Shown piece after piece: positions 1-7,038 of a stretch of DNA of 43,503 bases. Source of the stretch: a virus; the IMG/VR virus record IMGVR_UViG_3300006339_000004, positions 1 to 43,503 of that record; one strand, written 5' to 3'. The translations under genes were made by a program, and so were the position numbers. The notes under the pieces are model-generated. The model had not been told where the DNA came from. It did not search any database and worked only from the letters and a program-made list of their open reading frames with translations. Positions within the stretch are counted from its first letter, which is position 1. The number at the start of each line of letters is the position of its first letter.

Positions 1-345
1 AGTTGCCTTTTTGTTCGCAAGGACTGCAACCGAAACATTTTCATTGAAAAGAATGTAGTGAAGAAGGTATGCAAGGATTGTAGTTGACTTACCAGATTGG
101 CGAGCCATTTTGCAGATCACAAATCGTTCATTGTGAAATCTGTCAATCATGTCTTTTTGATAATCACGAACATCAAACTCAATTAATCCTTCATCAACTG
201 AAACAATTTTTATATGTTCAGATATAAAATGAAGGGGGTCTTGTTGACACCTTATATACTCTCCGACCTGTTCCTCAGAAAAATCTTGAGGAACATATGC
301 GGATTTGAGTAAGGGATTGCCTAAGTAAGTTTTGTGTTCTTGCAT
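1..345 (-). CDS. terL: Terminase large subunit, N-terminal part (T4 gp17-like), cut by window edge
   Basis: This is the beginning of the packaging motor ATPase/nuclease; only about the first 115 residues are in the window and the 3' end lies beyond base 1. Translation from the ATG at 343-345 gives MQEHKTYLGNPLLKSAYVP at the N-terminus, then a conserved FDVRDYQKDMIDRF region and a Walker A loop, ARQSGKST, around residues 82-89, followed by the TTILAYLLHYILFNEN helix. This arrangement (an adenine-binding Q-containing segment, then RQ-GK-T) is the hallmark of T4-type large terminases. A Shine-Dalgarno-like AAGGAA lies just upstream of the ATG. The Walker B and RNase H nuclease regions are outside the window. 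It follows a Pycsar-effector-like gene with a 13-base gap. The assignment is confident. Confidence 0.93.
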   Translation of the reverse strand, partial: MQEHKTYLGNPLLKSAYVPQDFSEEQVGEYIRCQQDPLHFISEHIKIVSVDEGLIEFDVRDYQKDMIDRFHNERFVICKMARQSGKSTTILAYLLHYILFNENVSVAVLANKKAT

Positions 346-358
346 AAATTTCCTTTCA

Positions 359-949
359 TTATATTCCTCCACTTCTACATACTGAAGAAGATTGACACAA
401 CAAATATTTCATTCCATCCAAAGTAAAATTCAATTCACCTATGATTACATCAAGTATATTTGATGCACCATCTAAAACAACATCTCCGAAAGGGCCTTGT
501 AAAACAAATACTATAACTGCACTTATCATCCCTAAAAGAAAACTCATGTATGACCACTTGAGGAATTTATATTTTCTAAGTGCAAGAACTTTACCTTGTC
601 CATATATGTCACCGGCCATGGCATCATATACAGAATCATCAGTCATTAAAGTTTCTGCATAATCTTCCTTATATTCATCTATTGGAAGATGTGCAAAATG
701 TCCAAAAAACAAAGGATTGAATAGTGGAGATTTTCTATCTATATCTCCTGTTATATCTTTTGGATAATCTGTTTTTGGTATGATTGCAAATATTGCAAAG
801 AGTAGTGCAAAAAAACAACCAAATGCAAATGTTAGAAGTGGCCATTTCACCAATTCATTATCAAGGTTTGCAATCGCAACAGAAAACACAACAGATGCAA
901 CTGTAATCATGATATTTGCTTTTGCATCTGCCATCAAGTTCAATCTCAT
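359..949 (-). CDS. Pycsar-effector-like (DUF5706) membrane protein, 5' end apparently frameshifted
   Basis: The protein has 196 residues from the ATG at 947-949. It contains MADAKANIMITVASVVFS near its start, the characteristic ADxKANIM-type first helix of the DUF5706/PycTM family, then membrane helices at about residues 11-28 and 36-57, a soluble loop, the segment DIYGQGKVLALRKYKFLKWS, and a third helix at 131-151. Family members act in bacterial Pycsar immunity as membrane-disrupting effectors; here the gene is in a phage and no cyclase is visible. The reading frame is open upstream of the ATG and encodes PEDRTAVDNILRVNHGNQ, which looks like the missing family N-terminus but has no start codon. 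A strong ribosome site plus ATG at 1030-1032 is in another frame. The true gene may therefore span 359-1032 with a one-base shift (see findings). Function in the phage, for example superinfection exclusion or host-membrane action, is inference. Confidence 0.75.
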   Translation of the reverse strand: MRLNLMADAKANIMITVASVVFSVAIANLDNELVKWPLLTFAFGCFFALLFAIFAIIPKTDYPKDITGDIDRKSPLFNPLFFGHFAHLPIDEYKEDYAETLMTDDSVYDAMAGDIYGQGKVLALRKYKFLKWSYMSFLLGMISAVIVFVLQGPFGDVVLDGASNILDVIIGELNFTLDGMKYLLCQSSSVCRSGGI

Positions 950-1029
950 TTGATTGCCGTGATTGACTCGCAGAATATTATCTACAGCTGTTCTATCTTC
1001 TGGTACTTTTGAAAAGTGGTTAACTTTTC

Positions 1030-1044
1030 CATCCTACACCTCCT
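1030..1044 (-). promoter_or_regulatory. Strong Shine-Dalgarno (AGGAGG) and out-of-frame ATG
   Basis: On the minus strand, AGGAGG (bases 1039-1044) is followed six bases later by ATG (1030-1032). It is the best ribosome-binding site noticed in the window and overlaps the stop codon region of the amino-acid-binding-protein gene. The frame it opens reads only 16 codons (MEKLTTFQKYQKIEQL) before a stop. Adding one base to the four-A run just after the ATG would instead give MEKVNHFSKVPEDR and continue directly into the DUF5706 protein. The site therefore probably marks that protein's real start. Confidence 0.7.
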
Positions 1045-2158
1045 ACTTCAATGGTGGTGCATACAATAATCCTCCATGATTATATAATCGGTTTAATCCA
1101 CGTTCTAATCCTATTGGGGTATCGGGCCCCACATTCCGTTCATATATTTCTTTGTAATTTCCTACTTGTTTAATGATATTGTATGACCAAGATGCACTCA
1201 GTCCAAGTTTAGCTCCAAGATGGGGATAATCTGCTCCATTTTTTTCTCCCATAAATCTTTGGATATATGGGTCTATATGATTCTTAAAACTGTCTATGTT
1301 TTTTGAATTTATTCCCATTTCTTCTGCAATGAACAGAACATAAATTGTCCATCGAACTATATCTGACCATTTCTGATCTCCATACTTGACAACTGGCCCT
1401 AATGGCTCTTTTGAGATAATCTCTGGAAGAATCATGTGTCTGCTAGGGTCATCGAAACTCAATCGGTTTGATGCAAGACCAGACCTATCCGTACCATACA
1501 TATCACAGTCACCCCTTTTATATACGTTCTTTGTTTTTTCTGTAGGTGGTACTGCGACAGGGATATAATTTATCCCATGCAATTCCATAAAATCTGCAAT
1601 GTTCTTTGCAGCTGTTCCACTACCACTAAAACATATCCTTGCACCTTCCATCTGTTTTGCAGATGATACTCCAAGAGTTTTTCTTACAATGAATCCTTGA
1701 CCATCGTAATAGGTTGTGGGCATGAATTCTAGTTTCTTTGCAACATTTCTTGTGTAAGTAAACGTGGTTGTTGCAGAAAGAACATCTATTGAACCATCTA
1801 TTAAGAATTCAAATCGTGTCTTTCCATTAACTATAGTGAATTCGATTGCATCTGCATCACCGAACACTGCGGCTGCAACTGCACGACAAATATCAACATC
1901 AAAACCTTCCCATCTATCACCATCTTCAGTATTCCATATTTCTTGTGAGAATCCAGGAAACTCATCATTAGTACCACAGATGACATTTCCTCTTTCTTTT
2001 ACACGATTGTATGTTGAACTATACGTTGGATTGTATTCTGATTTTGGTAGACCAACTCCAAGTTTTTCTTTCATTGGGTCTTGTCCCTCAGCAGGAGACA
2101 TTGCCATCATCCAAAATACCCAAATTATAGATACAACAATTTTACCTACCATTATCAT
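1043..2158 (-). CDS. aapJ: General L-amino-acid ABC transporter substrate-binding protein (AapJ-like)
   Basis: A 371-residue periplasmic solute-binding protein of the family-3/AapJ type. An N-terminal hydrophobic stretch (about residues 6-20) ending near SPAEGQ looks like a signal peptide. Mature-domain motifs typical of AapJ are present: YNRVKERGNVICGTN, GFDVDICRAVAAAVFGD and the ligand-pocket region with TTTFTYTRN, and the length is close to the usual 340. In bacteria the protein delivers a broad range of L-amino acids to AapQM/AapP; none of the membrane or ATPase partners is in this window, so it would have to work with host permeases. It starts by overlapping the stop of the cytochrome gene by four bases (ATGA-type), so it belongs to the same transcript. 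It looks like an auxiliary metabolic gene acquired from an alphaproteobacterial host; the donor is inferred. Confidence 0.9.
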   Translation of the reverse strand: MIMVGKIVVSIIWVFWMMAMSPAEGQDPMKEKLGVGLPKSEYNPTYSSTYNRVKERGNVICGTNDEFPGFSQEIWNTEDGDRWEGFDVDICRAVAAAVFGDADAIEFTIVNGKTRFEFLIDGSIDVLSATTTFTYTRNVAKKLEFMPTTYYDGQGFIVRKTLGVSSAKQMEGARICFSGSGTAAKNIADFMELHGINYIPVAVPPTEKTKNVYKRGDCDMYGTDRSGLASNRLSFDDPSRHMILPEIISKEPLGPVVKYGDQKWSDIVRWTIYVLFIAEEMGINSKNIDSFKNHIDPYIQRFMGEKNGADYPHLGAKLGLSASWSYNIIKQVGNYKEIYERNVGPDTPIGLERGLNRLYNHGGLLYAPPLK

Positions 2159-2625
2159 TGCAATGCCCGATATATTGCCAACAATTCTTCATCAGCAATC
2201 GGGGAGGTCATAGTATAATATCGTTGATGGCCAACCGACATGAATGCTTTAATGTCAGAAAAACTTGGATATTTCATTAAGAGATTGTGAAGAAGATAAT
2301 CTGGACTCAAGTGGCACGATGCACATTGATTATCCTTTGCAAAAACTCTGGTTGATTTTTTAAATCGTTCTGATTGAACTAATACAGAGTTGAGATCCTT
2401 TTCCATCCATGTAACTTTTTCTTCTATATCTGGAATAACCAAAAAGGTTAAGTATATAAGAAGTGCAATAATAACATAGATAAATGATTTACTCGCAACT
2501 ATTTGGTCTTTAGCAGAAAGTTCCATTTGTTGAACTTCATCTACTTTTTTATCTATTTCTTCAATATCATGTTGTAGTATTTTTTGATCTTTTCCATTTG
2601 CAACAATTTTTTCTTTTTCAGCCAT
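2155..2625 (-). CDS. Membrane-anchored monohaem cytochrome c-like protein
   Basis: A 156-residue protein. Residues 4-45 are charged and probably coiled-coil, residues 47-64 form a single hydrophobic membrane helix, and the C-terminal part carries CASCH (101-105), the CxxCH haem c attachment motif. M139 in TMTSPIADEELLAIYRAL is a plausible axial ligand, because the Met-x-Pro/helix arrangement resembles the end of class I cytochromes c. The expected topology is N-terminus in the cytoplasm and haem domain in the periplasm, where the host Ccm machinery would attach haem. I do not recognise a named family. It sits between a holin-like gene and the amino-acid-binding-protein gene, with tight or overlapping junctions. 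It could divert electrons in host respiration, but this is speculation. The haem motif itself is clear. Confidence 0.72.
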   Translation of the reverse strand: MAEKEKIVANGKDQKILQHDIEEIDKKVDEVQQMELSAKDQIVASKSFIYVIIALLIYLTFLVIPDIEEKVTWMEKDLNSVLVQSERFKKSTRVFAKDNQCASCHLSPDYLLHNLLMKYPSFSDIKAFMSVGHQRYYTMTSPIADEELLAIYRALQ

Positions 2626-2632
2626 AATTACC

Positions 2633-2977
2633 TCACTTCTTTCCTGCTTCGTTTAACTTCTTGGTGATTTGCTGTTGAAACCATTTGAGAACAATCGGTA
2701 TGCTCACATTAGATGTCAATCCAAAAAGATAACCGATGGGATAACGATAACTTTCATAGGCCGCAAGTTGTGGAACATTTGTAAATACAATAGAAATCAA
2801 CAAATATCCAGTTGCTGACATTCCCATATTGATAACTAAATCAAGTAAAATCAACCATCCATGACCGTTATACTTATCCTTATTATCCTGTCTGTAATTA
2901 AACAGAAATATCCAAAATGATGAAAATAATACCAATCCAAGCATCATCATTTCAGAAGTGTTAAATAAATCAATCAT
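2633..2977 (-). CDS. Small three-helix membrane protein, holin-like
   Basis: A 114-residue protein with hydrophobic segments at about 10-27, 41-66 and 79-100 and a short lysine-rich tail (QQQITKKLNEAGKK). Size, three membrane spans and a charged C-terminus fit phage holins, the proteins that form the inner-membrane lesion releasing endolysin, but no endolysin is adjacent and no catalytic or diagnostic motif can be used. It lies seven bases upstream of the cytochrome gene and directly downstream of another small membrane protein, so these may form a membrane-directed set. Annotation as a holin is an inference from architecture; it may equally be an uncharacterised phage membrane protein. Confidence 0.5.
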   Translation of the reverse strand: MIDLFNTSEMMMLGLVLFSSFWIFLFNYRQDNKDKYNGHGWLILLDLVINMGMSATGYLLISIVFTNVPQLAAYESYRYPIGYLFGLTSNVSIPIVLKWFQQQITKKLNEAGKK

Positions 2978-2989
2978 ATTATGTTACCT

Positions 2990-3160
2990 TTATTTTCCTT
3001 CAATTCTATTAAAAAATTCTATAGATTTTATAAGTTGTTCAATCTGATCTGTATGTGACAGCGATTGATATATAAGTAATCCAAATGTGAATAGAACTAT
3101 AAACCATAAACATGTGAATGATATTAACACAAGTTTAGATATTAATTCTTCTTCTTTCAT
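2990..3160 (-). CDS. Small single-pass membrane protein (56 aa)
   Basis: A short gene starting at the ATG at 3158-3160, overlapping the preceding gene's stop in an ATGA arrangement, which strongly suggests translational coupling. The product begins MKEEELISKLVLISF and has one hydrophobic stretch, about residues 9-31, followed by YQSLSHTDQIEQLIKSIEF, a probable amphipathic helix. It ends 12 bases before the holin-like gene. One membrane span plus a helical tail is compatible with a holin partner, antiholin or spanin-type component, but nothing in the sequence identifies it. It is reported because the start, overlap and spacing are gene-like and the gap would otherwise be unexplained. Confidence 0.6.
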   Translation of the reverse strand: MKEEELISKLVLISFTCLWFIVLFTFGLLIYQSLSHTDQIEQLIKSIEFFNRIEGK

Positions 3161-3417
3161 TTATCTTCCAATTGATAATTAAATGCTTTTGTATCCTTTG
3201 ATGCTGGTTTTGCCATTGGTCTAAGCCAAACATAAATTACCATACTGCTCGTTGGTGATGGAAATTTAAAGGTTGGTTTACCCTTCCTCATACCAATATC
3301 ATCAGTTGCATTAACTGGATGTCTTGCGAGTTTGCGTTTCTTGATTTCATCACTAACATACTTGTCAAGTTTTCTGTCTAAACGCGTTTCTTTGAGATAT
3401 TCTTTAAAATTTATCAT
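3157..3417 (-). CDS. Hypothetical small basic protein
   Basis: An 86-residue protein beginning MINFKEYLKETRLDRKLDKY, an N-terminal style often seen in short proteins of marine T4-like phages. It is rich in lysine and arginine in its first half (DEIKKRKLARHP) and has no membrane helix, cysteine pair or known motif. Its start overlaps the terminase small subunit stop by four bases and its own stop overlaps the next start, so it is co-translated with the packaging genes. Function unknown; a role in packaging or DNA binding would be a guess from location and charge only. Confidence 0.6.
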   Translation of the reverse strand: MINFKEYLKETRLDRKLDKYVSDEIKKRKLARHPVNATDDIGMRKGKPTFKFPSPTSSMVIYVWLRPMAKPASKDTKAFNYQLEDK

Positions 3418-3818
3418 TTATTCTTCTTATCCTTTATCAACTTTAATAAATCTGTAGTTGATCCAACATACAAATTATTATTAACTGATGCTGGTCCTGT
3501 TGGTGCTTTGTTTGTTAATTCTTTTTTAACTTTTTGAAGATTTACCAATTTTTCATTAGTTTCTCCAAGATTTTTAATCAGTTGTGAAGCAACTTCAAAA
3601 TGTCTTGCATGCTCTGTCGATTTTGCTATTTCTAATAATTCATCTAATGCGTCATGTCCCTTTTCCATTAAATTATAATAATTTTCTCTTGAATATCTAT
3701 AATCAGTTTTAAAATCCTCATCATCTGAATCTACTGTTAATCTTTTTTCCGTCTTTTCTGGAAGAGTTGTTATTGGGTCTTCAACCAAAACTTCTTGAAC
3801 TAAATCTTTTATGTCCAT
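3414..3818 (-). CDS. terS: Terminase small subunit (T4 gp16-like)
   Basis: A 134-residue protein with the core of T4-type small terminases: DYRYSRENYYNLMEKGHDAL, the helical stretch LLEIAKSTEHARHFEVASQL and GETNEKLVNLQKVKKEL, then a C-terminal VGSTTDLLKLIK. The subunit forms a ring that recognises DNA concatemers and regulates the large terminase during packaging. The long central helices form the predicted coiled-coil ring core. It overlaps gp15 by ten bases. Unusually, the large subunit is not the next gene: six genes separate the two subunits. Confidence is high because of sequence pattern plus its position after gp15. Confidence 0.88.
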   Translation of the reverse strand: MDIKDLVQEVLVEDPITTLPEKTEKRLTVDSDDEDFKTDYRYSRENYYNLMEKGHDALDELLEIAKSTEHARHFEVASQLIKNLGETNEKLVNLQKVKKELTNKAPTGPASVNNNLYVGSTTDLLKLIKDKKNK

Positions 3819-4714
3819 GATACATCGTCTCCATCAAGTGTTAAACTAAACCCAAAATCATCATCCGCTGCCGCATCTTCTGGTTTGGGTTTTATTCCAA
3901 GAGTTGCGGTTGTTTGTGTTGATGTATTTCCTAATAAATTTACGTCTGTAGATTCTAAATAAAGTGATTCAGAATCTTCAGTTATTACGCTATTAATTGT
4001 AAATGCTGTACTACTTTCCAAAAGAAATCTATCTAAAGTACCAATATCCGCATCCGCGTTTCCAGATACATTCTCAGGAACTATTATCTGAAGAGATATT
4101 TCCTTAATTGGTTTTCCACTAGTCGATAATTCTGGATACAGAAACGTTTTCATTGTAAATTGCATATCCCATGATAAAGATCTTCTAGTTTCAAAATCTC
4201 CGTCATACGCATCTGTATAGTTAACAGAATTTAATATAATAGGACAATCGACCGCAATATCCATTAAAGGTACAGTTTTAATAGTTACTGTAAATTCTGG
4301 TGTAAAATTTGGTAAAATCTGTTCAACAATTTGTGCAGCATCTTCTGCATTTTTTGCTAAAATAGCCAAATCAAAAATAAAATTATAAGGAACAGGATTA
4401 TATTGTGTTCTTAATGTTCCAGATATAGAAGAAGAATTCTTACCAACAGTATTCAATTTTCTTGTTCCATCATACATTATCTGACTCATCATAAACCCAA
4501 TTCTAGGTAAAATTATTGCTGGAGTTCCTGCAAGAGCGGGATTTGCAATTCTAACCATAAATTTTTGTTTTGGTCCATAAGCAACAGGAATTTTTAAAGT
4601 TTCTACTACAACTCCGGATGAATTTACCCTTTTAACTGAAATATCATTAAATAATGAACCAAAAGCAACAACCATTTTTCTGATTGTTTGATGATATGTC
4701 GATGTTCCAAACAT
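3809..4714 (-). CDS. gp15: Tail completion and sheath stabiliser protein (T4 gp15-like)
   Basis: A 301-residue protein starting MFGTSTYHQTIRKMVVAFGSLF. It shares the pattern of T4 gp15: an N-terminal basic strand region ending in the fixed phrase VAYGPKQKFMVRI, a conserved ILPRIGFMMSQIMYDGTRK segment, TQYNPVPYNFIFDLAI and VEQILPNFTPEFTVTI. gp15 forms a hexamer capping the tail tube and sheath and provides the docking surface for the head. The C-terminal about 70 residues are acidic and longer than I recall for T4. It shares one base with the gp14 stop and runs into terS, the order found in T4 (13-14-15-16). Confidence 0.9.
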   Translation of the reverse strand: MFGTSTYHQTIRKMVVAFGSLFNDISVKRVNSSGVVVETLKIPVAYGPKQKFMVRIANPALAGTPAIILPRIGFMMSQIMYDGTRKLNTVGKNSSSISGTLRTQYNPVPYNFIFDLAILAKNAEDAAQIVEQILPNFTPEFTVTIKTVPLMDIAVDCPIILNSVNYTDAYDGDFETRRSLSWDMQFTMKTFLYPELSTSGKPIKEISLQIIVPENVSGNADADIGTLDRFLLESSTAFTINSVITEDSESLYLESTDVNLLGNTSTQTTATLGIKPKPEDAAADDDFGFSLTLDGDDVSWT

Positions 4715-5559
4715 TATATGTTACCTTCAGAAAATGGATCTCTATCAGTGAAATCAAATATTGAATCACTTTCAGTTTGAATACCTAAATTATTCGCCAG
4801 TGGATCTGTTAGAATTACCAGATCATCTGGCACTGCTGTCATAGACCAAGATGCGGTACTTGCTACACCCACAACATCATATGCTGTAGTAATAGTACCA
4901 ACAATATTTCCAACTCTCAAAGTCTTTGTAGTAGGAGCCCAAGAAAGAACTTTCATCGTAGCGTCTCCATTGCTACAATCTTCTCCTATCGTAAAAGTTC
5001 CTTCTCCTGAAGTAAATACCAAGTCCATCGAGTATCCATAATCTGTTTCAATATCGTCGATTGCCGCAATACCAGTATCCATATCCTCATGACTGTACTC
5101 AAACGTTTCACAAGTGAGAGTATATATTGGAAGATTCCCCAACTGATAAAATACTTTTTCATGTTCAACAAATCTAACTTCAAATAATTTATCATTTAAT
5201 GGAAAATATATTAAATCTCCTTCATATGGTCTATCAAGTCTTCCTGGTATTTCTTCATCTTTCCACCGTCTTTGAGAAACATCTAAAATTACTTGATCTC
5301 GTATTTCAAGCCCAAATTGTCCTACCATATCACCTTCACCACTAAATCCATCAGTTGAATCAATATACATTTCTATTATATGTGCAGCTGAAAATTTAGA
5401 AGCGACATCTTCACTATACAAATTATCTACTGCAACTGATGTTCTAGGCAGATAACTTATATCTATTCCATGTATTTTAATCGATTCTTCTACCAAATCG
5501 TTTAGTAAATTTTGTTCTGGTTGAAAATCAACATTTTGAAAATATGTAGATACTGGCAT
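4714..5559 (-). CDS. gp14: Neck protein (T4 gp14-like)
   Basis: A 281-residue head-completion protein beginning MPVSTYFQNVDFQPEQNLLN. The first half, with ESIKIHGIDISYLPRT and EMYIDSTDGFSGEGDMVGQF, is the conserved gp14 core; later FEYSHEDMDTGI is also typical. In T4, gp13 and gp14 form the neck that plugs the filled head and accepts the tail. The C-terminal about 90 residues form a beta-rich, low-charge region (GVASTASWSMTAVPDDLV) that ends SDSIFDFTDRDPFSEGNI. It follows gp13 after three bases. Assignment rests on sequence pattern and strict synteny. Confidence 0.9.
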   Translation of the reverse strand: MPVSTYFQNVDFQPEQNLLNDLVEESIKIHGIDISYLPRTSVAVDNLYSEDVASKFSAAHIIEMYIDSTDGFSGEGDMVGQFGLEIRDQVILDVSQRRWKDEEIPGRLDRPYEGDLIYFPLNDKLFEVRFVEHEKVFYQLGNLPIYTLTCETFEYSHEDMDTGIAAIDDIETDYGYSMDLVFTSGEGTFTIGEDCSNGDATMKVLSWAPTTKTLRVGNIVGTITTAYDVVGVASTASWSMTAVPDDLVILTDPLANNLGIQTESDSIFDFTDRDPFSEGNI

Positions 5560-5562
5560 TTA

Positions 5563-6309
5563 TTATCCTACTGCAAAGTCGACTGGGAATTGATATTTTC
5601 CTTCTAAATCTTGTAACAATATTTCTATATTTGATTTAGCTTCATCTAAAATTCTACCACCATCTAAAGTGGTTCCTCCAGGTAATTGTGTACCTTGATA
5701 TTTAATTAAATTGTTTCCCCATTGTTTTCTAAACAATTCTGTAGTGTATTGTTTTAACCACATATCATTAAAAACATCCGTATGTGTAGTTGGATCAACG
5801 ATTTGTACACATTCAGCAACGAGATAATCCCCCACATTAAATTCCTTAGACCAATCAACATCAACATATAATCTATCCTGATGCCTAGAAAATCTCATTC
5901 CTGGTTTCCCACTAAATACTTCTTGAAGTACTCCTAAATGTTGTTGTACTTGATAGTATGATACTATTGAAGTTTTGGTTAAATCATAAATATCATTTAA
6001 ATATAATTGATATCTAACATCAAACATGTTCTTTGTTGATCCACTATCCAAGGGAAAAACGGCTATAACACCAATAGTTGCCTCTAATAATGTAACGTAT
6101 GAGTTATCAATATCATCTTGTGTTATTTCGTGTTTTAAAAATGTTTTAATTGTGGCATCTCCATGAAATTCTTGATACATTTGAAGACCTTCTTCCAATC
6201 TATCTTCCAGTTGATCCTCTTCAACATTGATCTGAATAACTGGTTTCCCTAATGCCCTTAAACAATATTCTCTTAATTCTGTTCTTGACGCTGGTTGTGT
6301 AGCTGACAT
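5563..6309 (-). CDS. gp13: Neck protein (T4 gp13-like)
   Basis: A 248-residue head-completion protein starting MSATQPASRTELREYCLRAL. The early segment ALGKPVIQINVEEDQLEDRL and the LYVDVDWSKEFNVGDYL and NDMWLKQYTTELFRKQWG stretches are characteristic of T4-like gp13, including the invariant motif in which a YCLR...LG.PVI.IN phrase opens the protein. It is the first gene of the minus-strand neck block and has a recognisable ribosome site (ATAGGAAC) upstream. The candidate late promoter at 6348-6355 sits 38 bases before the ATG. Confidence 0.92.
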   Translation of the reverse strand: MSATQPASRTELREYCLRALGKPVIQINVEEDQLEDRLEEGLQMYQEFHGDATIKTFLKHEITQDDIDNSYVTLLEATIGVIAVFPLDSGSTKNMFDVRYQLYLNDIYDLTKTSIVSYYQVQQHLGVLQEVFSGKPGMRFSRHQDRLYVDVDWSKEFNVGDYLVAECVQIVDPTTHTDVFNDMWLKQYTTELFRKQWGNNLIKYQGTQLPGGTTLDGGRILDEAKSNIEILLQDLEGKYQFPVDFAVG

Positions 6310-6326
6310 AATGTTCCTATAACGGC

Positions 6327-6347
6327 GTTAATATATGTTATATTAAC
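6327..6347. repeat. Perfect 9-bp inverted repeat in the divergent intergenic region
   Basis: GTTAATATA (6327-6335) and TATATTAAC (6339-6347) are perfect reverse complements separated by TGT. The repeat lies between divergent genes (gp13 to the left, the SDR gene to the right), abutting the candidate late-promoter box at 6348-6355. It would be in or next to the gp13 leader. It might be an operator or a weak AT-only hairpin; in such AT-rich DNA chance is not negligible. Confidence 0.45.
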
Positions 6348-6355
6348 TATTTAGT
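6348..6355 (-). promoter_or_regulatory. Candidate T4-type late promoter (ACTAAATA) for gp13
   Basis: On the minus strand these bases read ACTAAATA, six of eight matching the T4 late box TATAAATA. It lies 38 bases before the gp13 ATG, similar to the 33-34-base spacing of the other three candidates in the window. The promoter would drive the neck and packaging operon. Confidence 0.5.
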
Positions 6356-6366
6356 AAGGTAAGTTT

Positions 6367-7038
6367 ATGGAAATTTTGATTACTGGACACAATGGTTTCA
6401 TTGGTTCTAATCTCTACAATTATCTTAATTCATATCATAATATTTATGGAATTGACTACCCAAATGACATATTAAATACTGAGTTACCTAAAGTTGATTG
6501 TGTAATACATTTGGCGGGATCAACAGGCGTCAGAGAAAGTCACAAAAATCCTAAAAAATATTTAGATAATAATATAAAAATAACTAAAAGAATATTTGAT
6601 CATTATAAAGATACAAAAATTCTATTTGCATCCACCTCTTCTGTAAAAGAATTACAAAGTCCATATGCAATATCAAAATATGCATGTGAACTTATTGCTC
6701 CCAAAAACGTTGTTATTATGAGGTTTTTTACTGTTTGGGGAGATTATAATTATAGAAAAAATATGTTATATGGACTAGCCATAGAAGGTAAATTAGACTA
6801 TATTACTGAACATAAAAGAGATTTTACTCATGTATATGAAGTTTGTAGAGCCATTAAAATACTAATAGATAAAGGAGTTGGTGGAGAACTTTATGAAATT
6901 GGTCACGGAAAACCAATATCCCCCCTTGACTTTTTGAAAAAGATAGGGTATAATAAGGTGTTACCGTTTAGGAAAGTTGAAGGTGAATCTAATATAACTT
7001 GTGCAGATCCAACTAAAATGAAAGAATTGGGATGGTAA
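6367..7038 (+). CDS. NAD-dependent epimerase/dehydratase (extended SDR)
   Basis: A 223-residue short extended-SDR protein. The N-terminal Rossmann motif GHNGFIG (7-13) binds NAD(P), CVIHLAGSTGVRES is the typical strand-4/HxAA-like region, and the catalytic YxxxK is YAISK (Y100-K104) preceded by a serine pair (91-92). Family members act on nucleotide sugars, for example UDP-glucose 4-epimerases; at 223 residues it is shorter than the usual 300-330, with a reduced C-terminal substrate domain. The gene opens a plus-strand pair with the methyltransferase downstream (seven-base overlap). With the three glycosyltransferase-like genes elsewhere in the window it suggests sugar modification. The exact substrate cannot be read from the sequence. 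Confidence 0.82.
   Translation: MEILITGHNGFIGSNLYNYLNSYHNIYGIDYPNDILNTELPKVDCVIHLAGSTGVRESHKNPKKYLDNNIKITKRIFDHYKDTKILFASTSSVKELQSPYAISKYACELIAPKNVVIMRFFTVWGDYNYRKNMLYGLAIEGKLDYITEHKRDFTHVYEVCRAIKILIDKGVGGELYEIGHGKPISPLDFLKKIGYNKVLPFRKVEGESNITCADPTKMKELGW

Noticed and set aside
1764-2213. Open frame of 149 codons on the plus strand
   Set aside because: It lies antisense to the AapJ-like gene, which has clear family motifs; no ribosome site or known domain.
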